From: Dyadobacter soli
Lineage (GTDB): Bacteria; Bacteroidota; Bacteroidia; Cytophagales; Spirosomataceae
DNA: 64,000 nucleotides
Assembly (NCBI RefSeq): GCF_900101885.1
Contig: NZ_FNAN01000001.1
Span: forward strand, 528,755-592,754
Direction of reading: 5' to 3'
The notes beneath the pieces are model-generated. The model did no database searches and was not told the DNA's origin. It was given only the letters and a program-made list of their open reading frames with translations. The stretch's first letter is position 1, and each line of letters begins with the position of its first letter. Shown piece after piece: positions 24,790 through 35,869 of the stretch. The translations under genes and the position numbers were made by a program.

Positions 24790-26253
24790 TTAAGCAATGT
24801 TTTTTCGTAGTTCAACCATGCGCATCATTTCTGATGCCTGGTTTTTGAAATATCTCAACTGGTAGTCCTGCCGGGGATCGTCGGTGTATTTTTTCAAAAC
24901 GGGCATGATGCTGTAAGGTAGCTGCAATGCAAGACGCTGATAAGTTGCCTGGGTAATATGGTAGGGAAACTTGGAAAGATGATCGAGCAATTGTTCGGCC
25001 AGCCGGTCGGGCAGGAGCGAATAGGCGTCGTCCAGCAGGTAAGCAAACAGGTTCGCTGCATTGCCATTCAGGAATTGCAGGTAAAACGGCAACCGCTCCG
25101 ACGGCGCCAGCGCATCCAGCAGGCCAATGTCGCGCGCATCTCCCCGGTGCAGCAGCGCCAGCGCCCAGGATTTGCATTTGAAATGCACGGCTGCGGATGT
25201 CAGGAAAGGCAGTAATGCTTTGGCTGCGGGATGTTCAAGAAACAATGCAATCAGTTCCTGGTCATTGATATTCAACGAATTAGATAAGGCAACAGGATCG
25301 ATTGCCGAAAGTAGTTGCCCGGCGATGAACACATGGTCCTGAACGCCTTTTTCCGTACTCACTTTTTCAATACCCGTTTTGAAAATACTTTCGTCGGGCG
25401 TTACGTCCTCGGCAATAATAACCTTCTTTTTCTTCATAACCAGTAAATGCCGCTCCTCCCGCACCTCGATCATCCGCAGCAGCCATTCGCGATGCTGACG
25501 ATTGATAGCTGAGCCCTGAATCTGTCGGAGCATTCCAATGGCGGTTTCCCGTACCTTCTGACTTTTGTCGGTTGTCAGTTTTTGAAGGAAAGTTTCATCC
25601 GAAAGTGATAGCCCGCAATTCAGTAATTGCAGCAATGCGAGCCGGTTACCGGCATTTTCCTGGCTCAATGTAGTTTCCAAAAGCACAATGGCAGCACTCG
25701 GGTCTTTTTTACGCAATGCCGAAAGAAAGGCTTTTCGGGCCTCCGTCGAACCGGTTTCCCATACGTTTTCGTCTTCTGCCGTCCCGTCCCGCAATGCCTT
25801 CCACCGCGGGTTCAAACCACAGAGCCATTGGCCCGTTGTTCCGCAAATGCCGGTTAAGTTTTGCCGGTCATGCTTGCTTTCAAGCGCCTTATCGAGAATC
25901 GTAGGAACAAGCTGTGGCTGAATTACTTCGTTCCGTTGCACAATCCTGAAAACCAGGAATGCAAATAACACATCGTCCTGGTCTTTGAGCGCGGATTGCA
26001 GCAATGAGGCGAGCTGGCCTGTAACGATCGCCTGCGCCTCGGGTGGACATTCTGGTAAATGGGAATCTATCACAACCGGCTTGGTACCGGCTTCTTCGTA
26101 AAGCAGGGATACGAATGCCATTTTCAGAAAGCGGTCCTCCTTACTGGTGGGCATGGCTTGTATCTTAGCATAAATCTCCGGCGCACCGGGGGATATTTCT
26201 GGCATGTGCCTGTCGGTACCGAGCAACGCCGCCTTCAATATTTCTGTATTCAT
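24790..26253 (-). CDS. DUF5691 family protein, HEAT-like helical repeats
   Basis: This 487-residue protein matches DUF5691, a family of unknown function found beside SWIM, MoxR and DUF5682 genes. It is largely helical. Segments such as DKSQKVRETAIGMLRQIQ look like HEAT repeats, which suggests a protein-binding scaffold. It begins MNTEILKAALLGTDR (ATG at 26253). This ATG overlaps the SWIM stop by four bases (ATGA), so the pair is translationally coupled. An in-frame ATG at 26373 would run 120 bases into the SWIM gene and is rejected. Confidence 0.85.
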   Translation of the reverse strand: MNTEILKAALLGTDRHMPEISPGAPEIYAKIQAMPTSKEDRFLKMAFVSLLYEEAGTKPVVIDSHLPECPPEAQAIVTGQLASLLQSALKDQDDVLFAFLVFRIVQRNEVIQPQLVPTILDKALESKHDRQNLTGICGTTGQWLCGLNPRWKALRDGTAEDENVWETGSTEARKAFLSALRKKDPSAAIVLLETTLSQENAGNRLALLQLLNCGLSLSDETFLQKLTTDKSQKVRETAIGMLRQIQGSAINRQHREWLLRMIEVREERHLLVMKKKKVIIAEDVTPDESIFKTGIEKVSTEKGVQDHVFIAGQLLSAIDPVALSNSLNINDQELIALFLEHPAAKALLPFLTSAAVHFKCKSWALALLHRGDARDIGLLDALAPSERLPFYLQFLNGNAANLFAYLLDDAYSLLPDRLAEQLLDHLSKFPYHITQATYQRLALQLPYSIMPVLKKYTDDPRQDYQLRYFKNQASEMMRMVELRKNIA

Positions 26254-27563
26254 GATTTCAGAAAAACACCCTGCCGGGCTGCCGAAATAAAATGTAAATC
26301 GAATTGTCCCTGCTCGCAAATGCCAAAGGCCGAAAACCGGCGCCCGCCAGAGAATGCGAGCATATTCCAGCATTCGTCTTCGGGATTCGATAGGGGAACG
26401 CTGAGCCCTTCTTGGTCAGTCAAAAACCACCGTTCGTTCGCAAAAGTCGCTTTCACGCCTTCGATCATGAAAGGTATTTGTTCTGCAAAAGGGTTTTTGC
26501 CTAATGTATCGGCAATATTGTTGTATATAGTTAAAAATGAGTCAGGTATGTTTATTTGGGCGGAGCGGCTGGTTACAGGACGTTGCTCGCGAATCAGCGC
26601 GCGCATAGGGACGGAGGCGGGGTAGTACACGATATCGGCATCTATTTGTATACCCGGAACGAGCATCGTCTGGTACGGCTGATTACCGGCGTAAAAATTC
26701 AATAGCAATGCAAACCGGCTGGTTCCAAGCCCGTACAGCCATATCCGTTCCGTAGTCACATTGCTTTCCTCCGACATCGTTACCGACAACACGATCCATT
26801 GATCGGTAATGGCTTCGGTTTGTAAAACTTCTTCCTTCGGAATCGTCCAGCCGATCAGCGTAGCAATGTCCCGTGCAGAGCCGGCTGGCAGTGTATCACG
26901 GTTACGATAACCTTCCGTTATCATGTAAATGCCTGATAATCTTTTTAATAGCTGCTTCTGCCAGCCTTCATTGAAAAAGTTGATTTCGCTGATTTGCCGC
27001 AGTTGGCTCGCCAGTCCTCCTGCTTGTGCGTCTACCATCCTGGCCGTGATGTTGTTATGGAACTGGTAAGCCTGCTGAGGTACGTGCGCAATGCCCGGCC
27101 GTATAACGTCGCTCAGCCAGGCGCGTACCTCTTCAATACCGCCGTTCACTTTCTTCTCGCGGGATTCCACACGTTTGGCGCGCGCGGTTTCATCCACGGG
27201 TTTTTCTTCTTTGGTTTCCTTCGTGGTTTCGCGGGCCTGTCTCTTGGAAAGCCATTCAGCCACATAGGCAGGCAATTCCGGATTTGCCGTAAATTTTCCC
27301 TGATCTTCGGAATACAATAAAAACAACGCCAAGCCGTGCTTGCAGGGGAATTTCCGGCTGGGGCAGTTGCATTTGAAAGCGATATTAGTCAGGTCGATGG
27401 CGGTCTGGTAGGGGTTTTTGCCGCTACCCTGACATTCTCCCCAGATTGCCAGGTCGTTACAAGCCATCGTTACCCACTTACCAGGAGTGGCCAGCTGCCG
27501 GCCGGCTTTCGCCGAAACGTCGTCGGGTGCGAGTTGAAGAATCTGTTCGCGATTATATTGCAT
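26250..27563 (-). CDS. SWIM zinc-finger protein, first gene of the MoxR/VWA operon
   Basis: This 437-residue protein has a SWIM zinc finger near the N-terminus: Cys65, Cys67, Cys74 and His76 in CNCPSRKFPCKH (CxCx6CxH). A charged linker follows (about 110-145, rich in K, E and R), then a long C-terminal region with no domain I recognise. SWIM fingers bind DNA or proteins in transposase-like, SWI2/SNF2 and MEKK proteins. It may give the complex its target recognition; this is inference. A TATTTTTG box lies about 30 bases upstream of the ATG at 27563. Confidence 0.87.
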   Translation of the reverse strand: MQYNREQILQLAPDDVSAKAGRQLATPGKWVTMACNDLAIWGECQGSGKNPYQTAIDLTNIAFKCNCPSRKFPCKHGLALFLLYSEDQGKFTANPELPAYVAEWLSKRQARETTKETKEEKPVDETARAKRVESREKKVNGGIEEVRAWLSDVIRPGIAHVPQQAYQFHNNITARMVDAQAGGLASQLRQISEINFFNEGWQKQLLKRLSGIYMITEGYRNRDTLPAGSARDIATLIGWTIPKEEVLQTEAITDQWIVLSVTMSEESNVTTERIWLYGLGTSRFALLLNFYAGNQPYQTMLVPGIQIDADIVYYPASVPMRALIREQRPVTSRSAQINIPDSFLTIYNNIADTLGKNPFAEQIPFMIEGVKATFANERWFLTDQEGLSVPLSNPEDECWNMLAFSGGRRFSAFGICEQGQFDLHFISAARQGVFLKS

Positions 27564-27592
27564 TCAACGGATGATGTCACTGATTCGAAAAT

Positions 27593-27600
27593 CAAAAATA
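27593..27600 (-). promoter_or_regulatory. -7 box (TATTTTTG) for the SWIM-DUF5691-MoxR-DUF5682-VWA operon
   Basis: An exact TAnnTTTG match on the minus strand, 30 bases before the SWIM ATG. A TTTG lies 24 bases upstream of it, slightly longer than the usual 17-23 spacing. No other promoter-like site is visible inside the operon. Confidence 0.45.
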
Positions 27601-27702
27601 GGTATTGCAGGGAATAAATTGAGACAAATGTGCATACGTACTTTCTCGGCTATTTGAAGGCGAAAAAGCCCTATATTAGATTCTCCTAAACCTAAAACTT
27701 TG

Positions 27703-28908
27703 ATGATGCCCCCTTATTCCCCCACGCTTCGCCTGGATTCGATCGACGTTTTCCGGGCGGTGACCATGTTTTTAATGATTTTTGTGAACGATCTCTGGTC
27801 GCTCCAAGACGTTCCTCACTGGCTCGAACACAGCAAAGCCGCCGAAGATGCCATGGGTCTGTCGGATGTTGTTTTTCCGGGATTTCTCTTTATCGTCGGC
27901 CTTTCCATTCCCTTCGCCATCGCGAATCGTCGGAAAAAGGGTGACTCAAATGCATTGATTATCAGGCACATTGCGGAACGTACTTTTGCATTGCTGCTCA
28001 TGGGTATCTTCATCGTGAATTATGAAAATATCGCGGGCGGGGCGATGGTGGTCAGTAAACATGTGTGGGAGATTGGGATGGTAATTGCCTTCTTCCTGAT
28101 CTGGAATGTATACCCGTTGACCCCTGCAAAGAAAGGACTTTACACCGCATTGAAAGTGGCGGGCTACGTGCTGCTGGCAGGTTTGGCCGTGATCTACAAA
28201 GGCGGCGATGCTGAAAACCCGTCATGGATGGAGACGCATTGGTATGGAATCCTGGGTCTTATCGGCTGGTCGTACCTGCTGGGCGCGCTCACGTACGTGG
28301 TCACCCGCGACCGCCTCGCGTGGGCAGTGGGCGGCTGGCTACTTTTTGTACTTTTCAATCTGGCCGACTTTTCCGGAGTGTTGAGATTTCTGGATCCGGT
28401 TGAAAAATATGTATGGATCGTGGGAAGCGGCTCGATGCCCGCTTTTGTGATGGGTGGCGTTGTGGCATCGGTGATTTACCGGAATAATGCCGGGCGGAAT
28501 GCGGTGGGCAAAACCTATCTTGTGATGCTGATCGTGCTCGGGTTGATATGCCTGGCTTACGGTTTTGGTACCCGGCCTTTTTGGGGTATTTCTAAAATCA
28601 GGGCTACGCCGGCCTGGGTAGGCATATGCTCGGGGATCAGTTTTGTCGCATTCGCGTTTCTTTTCTGGCTGGTTGATTTACAAAAAATCAAAAACTGGGC
28701 GAATGTGATCAAGCCGGCGGGCACGGCCACTTTGACCTGCTACCTTATTCCTTATATATGGTACGCAGTCATCACGCTGGCCGGTATCAGCCTCCCATTG
28801 TATTTGCGCACGGGTTGGATCGGCCTCGTTAAGTCCGCCTGTTTTTCACTGCTGGTCATCTTGCTGACGGGCGCCATCAACCGCATTGGAATTAAACTTA
28901 AAATCTGA
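27703..28908 (+). CDS. DUF5009/HGSNAT-like multipass acyltransferase
   Basis: This polytopic membrane protein of 401 residues has about ten hydrophobic helices. It begins with RLDSIDVFRAVTMFLMIFVND and then SDVVFPGFLFIVGLSIPFAI, the pattern of DUF5009 and heparan-alpha-glucosaminide N-acetyltransferase relatives (the human HGSNAT family). Such proteins are thought to move acyl groups across the membrane onto sugars. The start is ATG 27703 or 27706; the upstream TTG at 27700 is less likely. It precedes a sugar isomerase gene by 68 bases, which fits glycan metabolism. Confidence 0.82.
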   Translation: MMPPYSPTLRLDSIDVFRAVTMFLMIFVNDLWSLQDVPHWLEHSKAAEDAMGLSDVVFPGFLFIVGLSIPFAIANRRKKGDSNALIIRHIAERTFALLLMGIFIVNYENIAGGAMVVSKHVWEIGMVIAFFLIWNVYPLTPAKKGLYTALKVAGYVLLAGLAVIYKGGDAENPSWMETHWYGILGLIGWSYLLGALTYVVTRDRLAWAVGGWLLFVLFNLADFSGVLRFLDPVEKYVWIVGSGSMPAFVMGGVVASVIYRNNAGRNAVGKTYLVMLIVLGLICLAYGFGTRPFWGISKIRATPAWVGICSGISFVAFAFLFWLVDLQKIKNWANVIKPAGTATLTCYLIPYIWYAVITLAGISLPLYLRTGWIGLVKSACFSLLVILLTGAINRIGIKLKI

Positions 28909-28976
28909 AAAGTTTGGTGGTAAATCCGCGAGTCTTCGTCTTTTACGTATACAGCAATTAATTTAATTTGAACAGA

Positions 28977-29810
28977 ATGAATTCAAGAAGAACGTTTGTC
29001 AAAAAAGGCATCGCCGGGCTGGTGGCCGGTAGTATGATTTCGCTTCCGGAAAAAAGCAACGCGGCTCCGGCTAAAAAAGAAGATACTTTCAAGCTGGCTA
29101 TGGCGGGTTACAGTTTTGTGCATTTCAAACTCGACGAAGCGCTTGAAATGATGAAGAAGACAGATGTTCACTATTTGTGTATCAAAGATTTCCATTTGCC
29201 CTACAACAGCACCGCCGAGCAGATCATGGCATTTCATCAAAAGCTGAAAGATGCCGGTGTGACCGGTTACGCAGTCGGGCCGATTTATACCAAAACCCAC
29301 CAGGACATCGACAATGCATTCGACTATGCCAAGCGGGTGGGTGTGGATTTGATCGTCGGCATTCCTAACCACGACGACCTGAAATATGTGGAGCAGAAAG
29401 TGAAGGAAACCAATATCCGTTACGCGATCCATAACCACGGGCCGGAGGATAAACTGTATCCCAATGCGACCTCGGTTTACAACCACGTGAAGGACCTTGA
29501 CCCGCGGGTAGGACTGTGTTTCGATATGGGCCACAACCGACGCGACAACCAGGATTCGGTAGCCGATCTCGGCAAATACAGTAAGCGCATTTTCGATATT
29601 CACCTCAAAAACGTGACGGCTGCAACCAAAGACGGGAAAACCTGCGAATTGGGACGCGGAATTATTGATATTCCTGCGTTTGTCAAAATGCTGCGTAAAG
29701 TGAAATACACCGGGGCATGCAGCCTTGAATATGAGAAAGATATGAAAGAACCACTGGCCGGTATCGCCGAGTCGGTCGGATATTTCCGGGGAGTTTGCCA
29801 GGCTAGTTAA
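28977..29810 (+). CDS. Exported sugar phosphate isomerase/epimerase (AP endonuclease 2-type TIM barrel)
   Basis: This 277-residue protein starts with a twin-arginine-like leader (MNSRRTFVKKGIAGLVAGSMI). A TIM barrel of the xylose-isomerase-like superfamily follows, with metal-ligand-type segments IHNHGPEDKLYPN, LCFDMGHNRRD, FDIHLKNV and the closing SLEYEKD. Members are exported in many Bacteroidota and act on sugar or inositol derivatives. The specific substrate is unknown. I chose the ATG at 28977 over a TTG nine bases earlier because it places the RR leader at the N-terminus. Confidence 0.85.
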   Translation: MNSRRTFVKKGIAGLVAGSMISLPEKSNAAPAKKEDTFKLAMAGYSFVHFKLDEALEMMKKTDVHYLCIKDFHLPYNSTAEQIMAFHQKLKDAGVTGYAVGPIYTKTHQDIDNAFDYAKRVGVDLIVGIPNHDDLKYVEQKVKETNIRYAIHNHGPEDKLYPNATSVYNHVKDLDPRVGLCFDMGHNRRDNQDSVADLGKYSKRIFDIHLKNVTAATKDGKTCELGRGIIDIPAFVKMLRKVKYTGACSLEYEKDMKEPLAGIAESVGYFRGVCQAS

Positions 29811-29843
29811 TCCAAAAAACACGCATTAAGTGCCGTAAAACCC

Positions 29844-29851
29844 TATTTTTG
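29844..29851 (+). promoter_or_regulatory. -7 box (TATTTTTG) for pgi
   Basis: An exact TAnnTTTG match on the plus strand, 40 bases before the pgi ATG. No clear -33 TTG is present at standard spacing. Confidence 0.4.
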
Positions 29852-29867
29852 CATTACCAAGGTTTGA

Positions 29868-31894
<2,027 letters not shown>

Positions 31895-32095
31895 TTTTAA
31901 GGTGTGATTATTGAAATTGTATACTGGAAGTTACGAGACATTTTTTGAATTCTGATTGCGCCAGCGCTGAAAAAGGGCTATTTGAGCCACTAAGGGGCGC
32001 ATTTTGATAGAATTTTGAGTTAATTAAAAATTAGTGTACTCATTATTAATATTTTTTATTAAGTTTAGTTTTATCAAATCACTAAACCTCTTTCG

Positions 32096-34546
32096 ATGAA
32101 AAGGATTTTTGCGACGCTTTCTTTATTATTTGTTTTTTCTCAAAACCAGGCACAATCAACCTATCATTTTGAGGAAGGGTTGGCGGTGGGGCCATGCCAC
32201 CAATATGGGCGGGAAGCATTGTACACCGATCAGCTCGCTTACCAACTTTACAAAGGTACACTCAAACCACAAGAAGGAAGTATTTTATTGACCGATGCGA
32301 AAGCAGGGGAGGTCAAATGGAAAAAAGTAAAAGCGGATTCCACCCACCGTTTTCGCGGCGACGCATTTTCGAACGGATATGTTTATCTGACCTACGAATC
32401 CAAAAAAGAGCAGAATGCGATTCTGACGATCACCGGGCAGGACATGATTTTCCTGAATGGCGTGCCGCGGGGAGGCGACATGTACCGGTATGGCTGGATG
32501 CATTTGCCCGTGGTTCTGAAAAAAGGGAGGAATGAAATCTACGCCCGTGTTGCGCGCTTCGGCCGTTTCGGCGGCATCACGGCTAATCTGACTTTTCCTG
32601 AAAAGCCCGTAACCATTAATACAGAGGATCTTACAATTTCCGATGTGGTTCCCGGTTTCAAAAATGATTCGCTCTGGACAGGCGTGGTAGTTTCTAACAT
32701 GACTAAAAAGGCACTGACCGGACTGGAAATGAAAACGACTGTTGCCGGGAAGGACATTGTTACCAAACTTCCATCGGTTCCGGCCATGACATTGCGCAAA
32801 GTGGCTGTGCTCATCAATGCGAGTGGTGTGACGGGCGTTGGTAAAAATGAAGTCTCGTTCAGCCTTTCACAAAATGGCAAGATGGCCGATCAGTCGAAAA
32901 TTTCGATCCAGTCGGTCGAGGCAGGCAAGCAATACAGCCGCACATTTGTAAGTGAACTGGACGGCAGTGTGCAATACTATGCGGTTTCTCCACAAATCAA
33001 AGGTGATTCAAATACGCAGCCGGCGTTATTTTTCTCCGTGCATGGTGCAGAGGTTCAGGCGATTAGCCAGGCGCGTGCGTACAAACCCAAAGATTGGGGA
33101 GTACTCGTAGCGCCGACGAACCGCCGTCCGCGTGGCTTCAACTGGGAAGATTGGGGTAGGATGGATGCATTGGAAGTATTGGGCATTTCCAAAAAGCAGT
33201 ACAATCCGGACCCGTCGCGTATATATCTGACCGGTCACTCCATGGGAGGACATGGTACCTGGTTCCTGGGAGCGACTTACCCGGAGAAATGGGCGGCGAT
33301 TGCACCGTCAGCAGGTTACCCGACCCTGGCATCTTACGGCTCGCATGACGGTGTGATCCCCGATAGTGCCGGTTCGCCGATCGAGGCCATGTTGCTGAGA
33401 GCCAGCAATCCAAGCAATGTTTTGGCATTGACATCCAACTACAAAAGTCTCGGCGTGTACATCGCGCATGGCGATGCGGACAGGACCGTGCCCGTAATCT
33501 ATGCGCGTCAGATGCGTGACATTCTCGGAAAATTCCACCGCGATTTCAGTTACTACGAGCACATCGGCGGCGAGCACTGGTACGGAGATATTAGTGTAGA
33601 CTGGCCGCCAATCTTCAACTTTTTCAGCTGGCATGCTATTCCAAAAGACAGCACTGTCACTTCCATTGATTTCAAAACTGCGAACCCTGGTATCTCCGCG
33701 CGTATGCGTTGGGCGGGCGTGCATCAGCAGCTTAATGCATTGAAATACAGCCGAATCCAACTTGCGAGTAGCAAGAAGGATTTGAAAATTGAAGGTACTA
33801 CCGAGAATGTAGCATTGCTTTCGGTGGATCTCGGAGCATTCGCACCTGGTTCGAAAATCAAAATTGTGCTGGACGGAAAGACGCCGGTTGAATATGAAGT
33901 GAAGGGTAATGAGACGATTTACCTTAAAAACGATGGTGGCTGGAAACTGGCGACTGCTCCCGCTACAACTGAAAAGAATCCGGAGCGAAGCGGTACTTTG
34001 AAAGATGCATTCCGGAACCGGATGGTGTACGTGTACGCAACAGGCGGCAGCGCGGACGAAAAGGCGTGGGCGTTCGAGAAAGCGACTTTCGACGCGGAAT
34101 CCTGGTACTACCGGGGTAATGGCGCAGTGGATATTGTTGCGGACAAAGACTTTGATCCACAGCAATTTAAGGATCGCGGAGTGATTCTTTACGGTAATAA
34201 AAGCACTAACCTAGCCTGGGATAAGGTGTTGAAAAACTGCCCGGTAACAGTAACCAGCGGCAAAATTGATGTGGGCGGAAAGCAGTTTGCGGGTAATAAC
34301 CTGGCGGCATATTTCATCTATCCACGTTCGGATAGTAAAACTGCATCCGTCACTGTGATTTCAGGAACGGGTAAGGCCGGTTTTCAGGCAGCGAATGCAA
34401 ATCAGTATTTCAGCGGCGGCAGCGGCTTCCCGGATTTGATGATTTTTTCAGCCAATATGTTGAAGGACGGAATCAAAGAAGTGAAGATGTCCGGCTTTTT
34501 CGGAAACGATTGGTCGGTGGAAAAGGGCGAGTTCGTGACTCAGTAG
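32096..34546 (+). CDS. Secreted prolyl-oligopeptidase-type esterase/peptidase
   Basis: This large (816-residue) protein has a signal peptide (MKRIFATLSLLFVFSQNQAQ). The region to about residue 270 looks like beta-sandwich modules. An alpha/beta-hydrolase domain follows, with the triad Ser382 in LTGHSMGGHGTW, an Asp at 460 or 462 in HGDADRTVP and His494 in GGEHWYG. A C-terminal region of about 270 residues has no domain I can name. The hydrolase core resembles prolyl oligopeptidase and PHB depolymerase-type esterases, so the substrate may be an ester or peptide bond. A strong terminator follows it. Confidence 0.82.
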   Translation: MKRIFATLSLLFVFSQNQAQSTYHFEEGLAVGPCHQYGREALYTDQLAYQLYKGTLKPQEGSILLTDAKAGEVKWKKVKADSTHRFRGDAFSNGYVYLTYESKKEQNAILTITGQDMIFLNGVPRGGDMYRYGWMHLPVVLKKGRNEIYARVARFGRFGGITANLTFPEKPVTINTEDLTISDVVPGFKNDSLWTGVVVSNMTKKALTGLEMKTTVAGKDIVTKLPSVPAMTLRKVAVLINASGVTGVGKNEVSFSLSQNGKMADQSKISIQSVEAGKQYSRTFVSELDGSVQYYAVSPQIKGDSNTQPALFFSVHGAEVQAISQARAYKPKDWGVLVAPTNRRPRGFNWEDWGRMDALEVLGISKKQYNPDPSRIYLTGHSMGGHGTWFLGATYPEKWAAIAPSAGYPTLASYGSHDGVIPDSAGSPIEAMLLRASNPSNVLALTSNYKSLGVYIAHGDADRTVPVIYARQMRDILGKFHRDFSYYEHIGGEHWYGDISVDWPPIFNFFSWHAIPKDSTVTSIDFKTANPGISARMRWAGVHQQLNALKYSRIQLASSKKDLKIEGTTENVALLSVDLGAFAPGSKIKIVLDGKTPVEYEVKGNETIYLKNDGGWKLATAPATTEKNPERSGTLKDAFRNRMVYVYATGGSADEKAWAFEKATFDAESWYYRGNGAVDIVADKDFDPQQFKDRGVILYGNKSTNLAWDKVLKNCPVTVTSGKIDVGGKQFAGNNLAAYFIYPRSDSKTASVTVISGTGKAGFQAANANQYFSGGSGFPDLMIFSANMLKDGIKEVKMSGFFGNDWSVEKGEFVTQ

Positions 34547-34566
34547 TGGTCAAAATAGTATAATGC

Positions 34567-34598
34567 AAAAACGTCAGGCTGGGAAACCTGACGTTTTT
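34567..34598 (+). terminator. Rho-independent terminator (bidirectional)
   Basis: A 12-bp perfect stem (AAAAACGTCAGG with CCTGACGTTTTT) has an 8-base loop and a T-run on the plus strand. It ends the esterase gene and, through its A-tract, could also stop minus-strand transcription from the dehydrogenase gene. Confidence 0.88.
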
Positions 34599-34651
34599 TT
34601 GTTTACAGTACTATGTATTTGACAACCAGTAGTTTCGAGTATCAATGAGAC

Positions 34652-35470
34652 TTAGCCATTATCCGCAAACTCGGGGTATAATGTCATCCCGCCGTCGATG
34701 TATAGCGTTTCGCCATTTACATAATCCGAGTCATCCGATGCCAGCCAGGCGACTGCCTTGGCGACATCCTGCGCAGTACCGATCCGTTTGTAGGGAATCA
34801 GGTGCAGGAGGTCCTGGTATTTGGCTGGGTCTGACCACACTTCCTTGTTGATCGGTGTTTTGATCGCCCCGGGGCTTACCGAGTTCACGCGGATTTTGTG
34901 TGGCGCAAGCTCCTGCGAAATGGATTTCATGAACATCATGATCCCGCCCTTTGAAGCCGCGTAGTTTACGTGGCCCGCCCAGGGAATTACGTCATGCACG
35001 GAGCTCATGAGTATGATCTTGCCGATAGCCAGTTCGCTGTGCTCTGGTTCCGTAACTGCCTGTTGTTGAGCGATAAATTGCCTTGCGGCTTCCCGGCATG
35101 CGAGGAATTGGCCCGTCAGGTTAACGTCGATGACCTTCTGCCATTGCTCCAAAGTCATTTCCAGAAACGGTGAATCTTTTTGCAGACCCGCGTTGCTCAC
35201 GAGTACATCGACGCGTCCAAACTGGTTGACCGTCTCGGCAAATAATGCCTTAACGTCTTCTTCCTTGCTCACATCAGCTTTCACCAGAATCGCGGTGCCG
35301 CCATTGGCTGCGATTTCGTCGACTACTTCCTGACCGGCTGCTGCATTGGAACTGTAATTCACCACTACATGCGCGCCGTTGTTGCCGAAATGTAATGCAC
35401 AAGCTTTCCCGATTCCGGAACTGGACCCCGTGACAATGACGACCTGACCTTTGAATTTCAGTTCGATCAT
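34652..35470 (-). CDS. Short-chain dehydrogenase, glucose 1-dehydrogenase type
   Basis: This 272-residue classical SDR has the cofactor motif TGSSSGIG (14-21), NAG (94-96), the catalytic Ser158, Tyr171 and Lys175 (YAASK), and the SPGAIKTPIN segment. It is close to glucose 1-dehydrogenases of the general-stress type. A basic-residue preference for NADP cannot be seen clearly. The start is MIELKFKGQ (ATG at 35470), which overlaps the stop of the upstream small gene by four bases. That pairing suggests a stress-related unit. Confidence 0.88.
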   Translation of the reverse strand: MIELKFKGQVVIVTGSSSGIGKACALHFGNNGAHVVVNYSSNAAAGQEVVDEIAANGGTAILVKADVSKEEDVKALFAETVNQFGRVDVLVSNAGLQKDSPFLEMTLEQWQKVIDVNLTGQFLACREAARQFIAQQQAVTEPEHSELAIGKIILMSSVHDVIPWAGHVNYAASKGGIMMFMKSISQELAPHKIRVNSVSPGAIKTPINKEVWSDPAKYQDLLHLIPYKRIGTAQDVAKAVAWLASDDSDYVNGETLYIDGGMTLYPEFADNG

Positions 35471-35682
35471 ATCAATTCTTTTTCGACGGATTTCAATCTT
35501 TTCCAAACGCGGCGATTCACATTTTTGACCGCCCAATTTTTCGCAATCAGAATTGCTTTGGAAACAGCCTCGCGGGGAGAGATGTTGGTTGATCTTAAAA
35601 GTTCCTGCGCGATGGCCACCGCTTTTTCGCGGGTAGTAGGAGAAAGGTACATCAATTCTGGTAATGCGATTCTTGCGTCCAT
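35467..35682 (-). CDS. Small basic protein coupled to the SDR gene
   Basis: This 71-residue helical protein (REKAVAIAQELLRSTNISPREAVSKAILIAKNWAVKN) resembles short stress-associated proteins of the YdaT/DUF2188 sort, in which helices of the form A..IA..L precede an AxxAKxW motif. I am not certain of that family. The four-base overlap with the SDR gene indicates coupled translation. Confidence 0.7.
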   Translation of the reverse strand: MDARIALPELMYLSPTTREKAVAIAQELLRSTNISPREAVSKAILIAKNWAVKNVNRRVWKRLKSVEKELI

Positions 35683-35818
35683 AGGAGATGAGTTTTTGAG
35701 TGGTTTGATTAGATTGATGAAGATTTGTTTTAGTTTGAAAAAATCAATGCCAATGATTTAACGGTTGATTTTCTATTATTATATACGCTAAGTCACCCCA
35801 AAATGTAACACTGCGTGT

Positions 35819-35851
35819 AAAAAAAATCCCCATCTGTTTAACGGACGGGGA
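35819..35851 (-). terminator. Terminator after dnaK
   Basis: On the minus strand an 8-bp stem (TCCCCGTC with GATGGGGA, one G-T pair) is followed by eight T. It begins about 20 bases after the dnaK stop codon. Confidence 0.8.
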
Positions 35852-35869
35852 CTTTTTCTAATCTCATTC

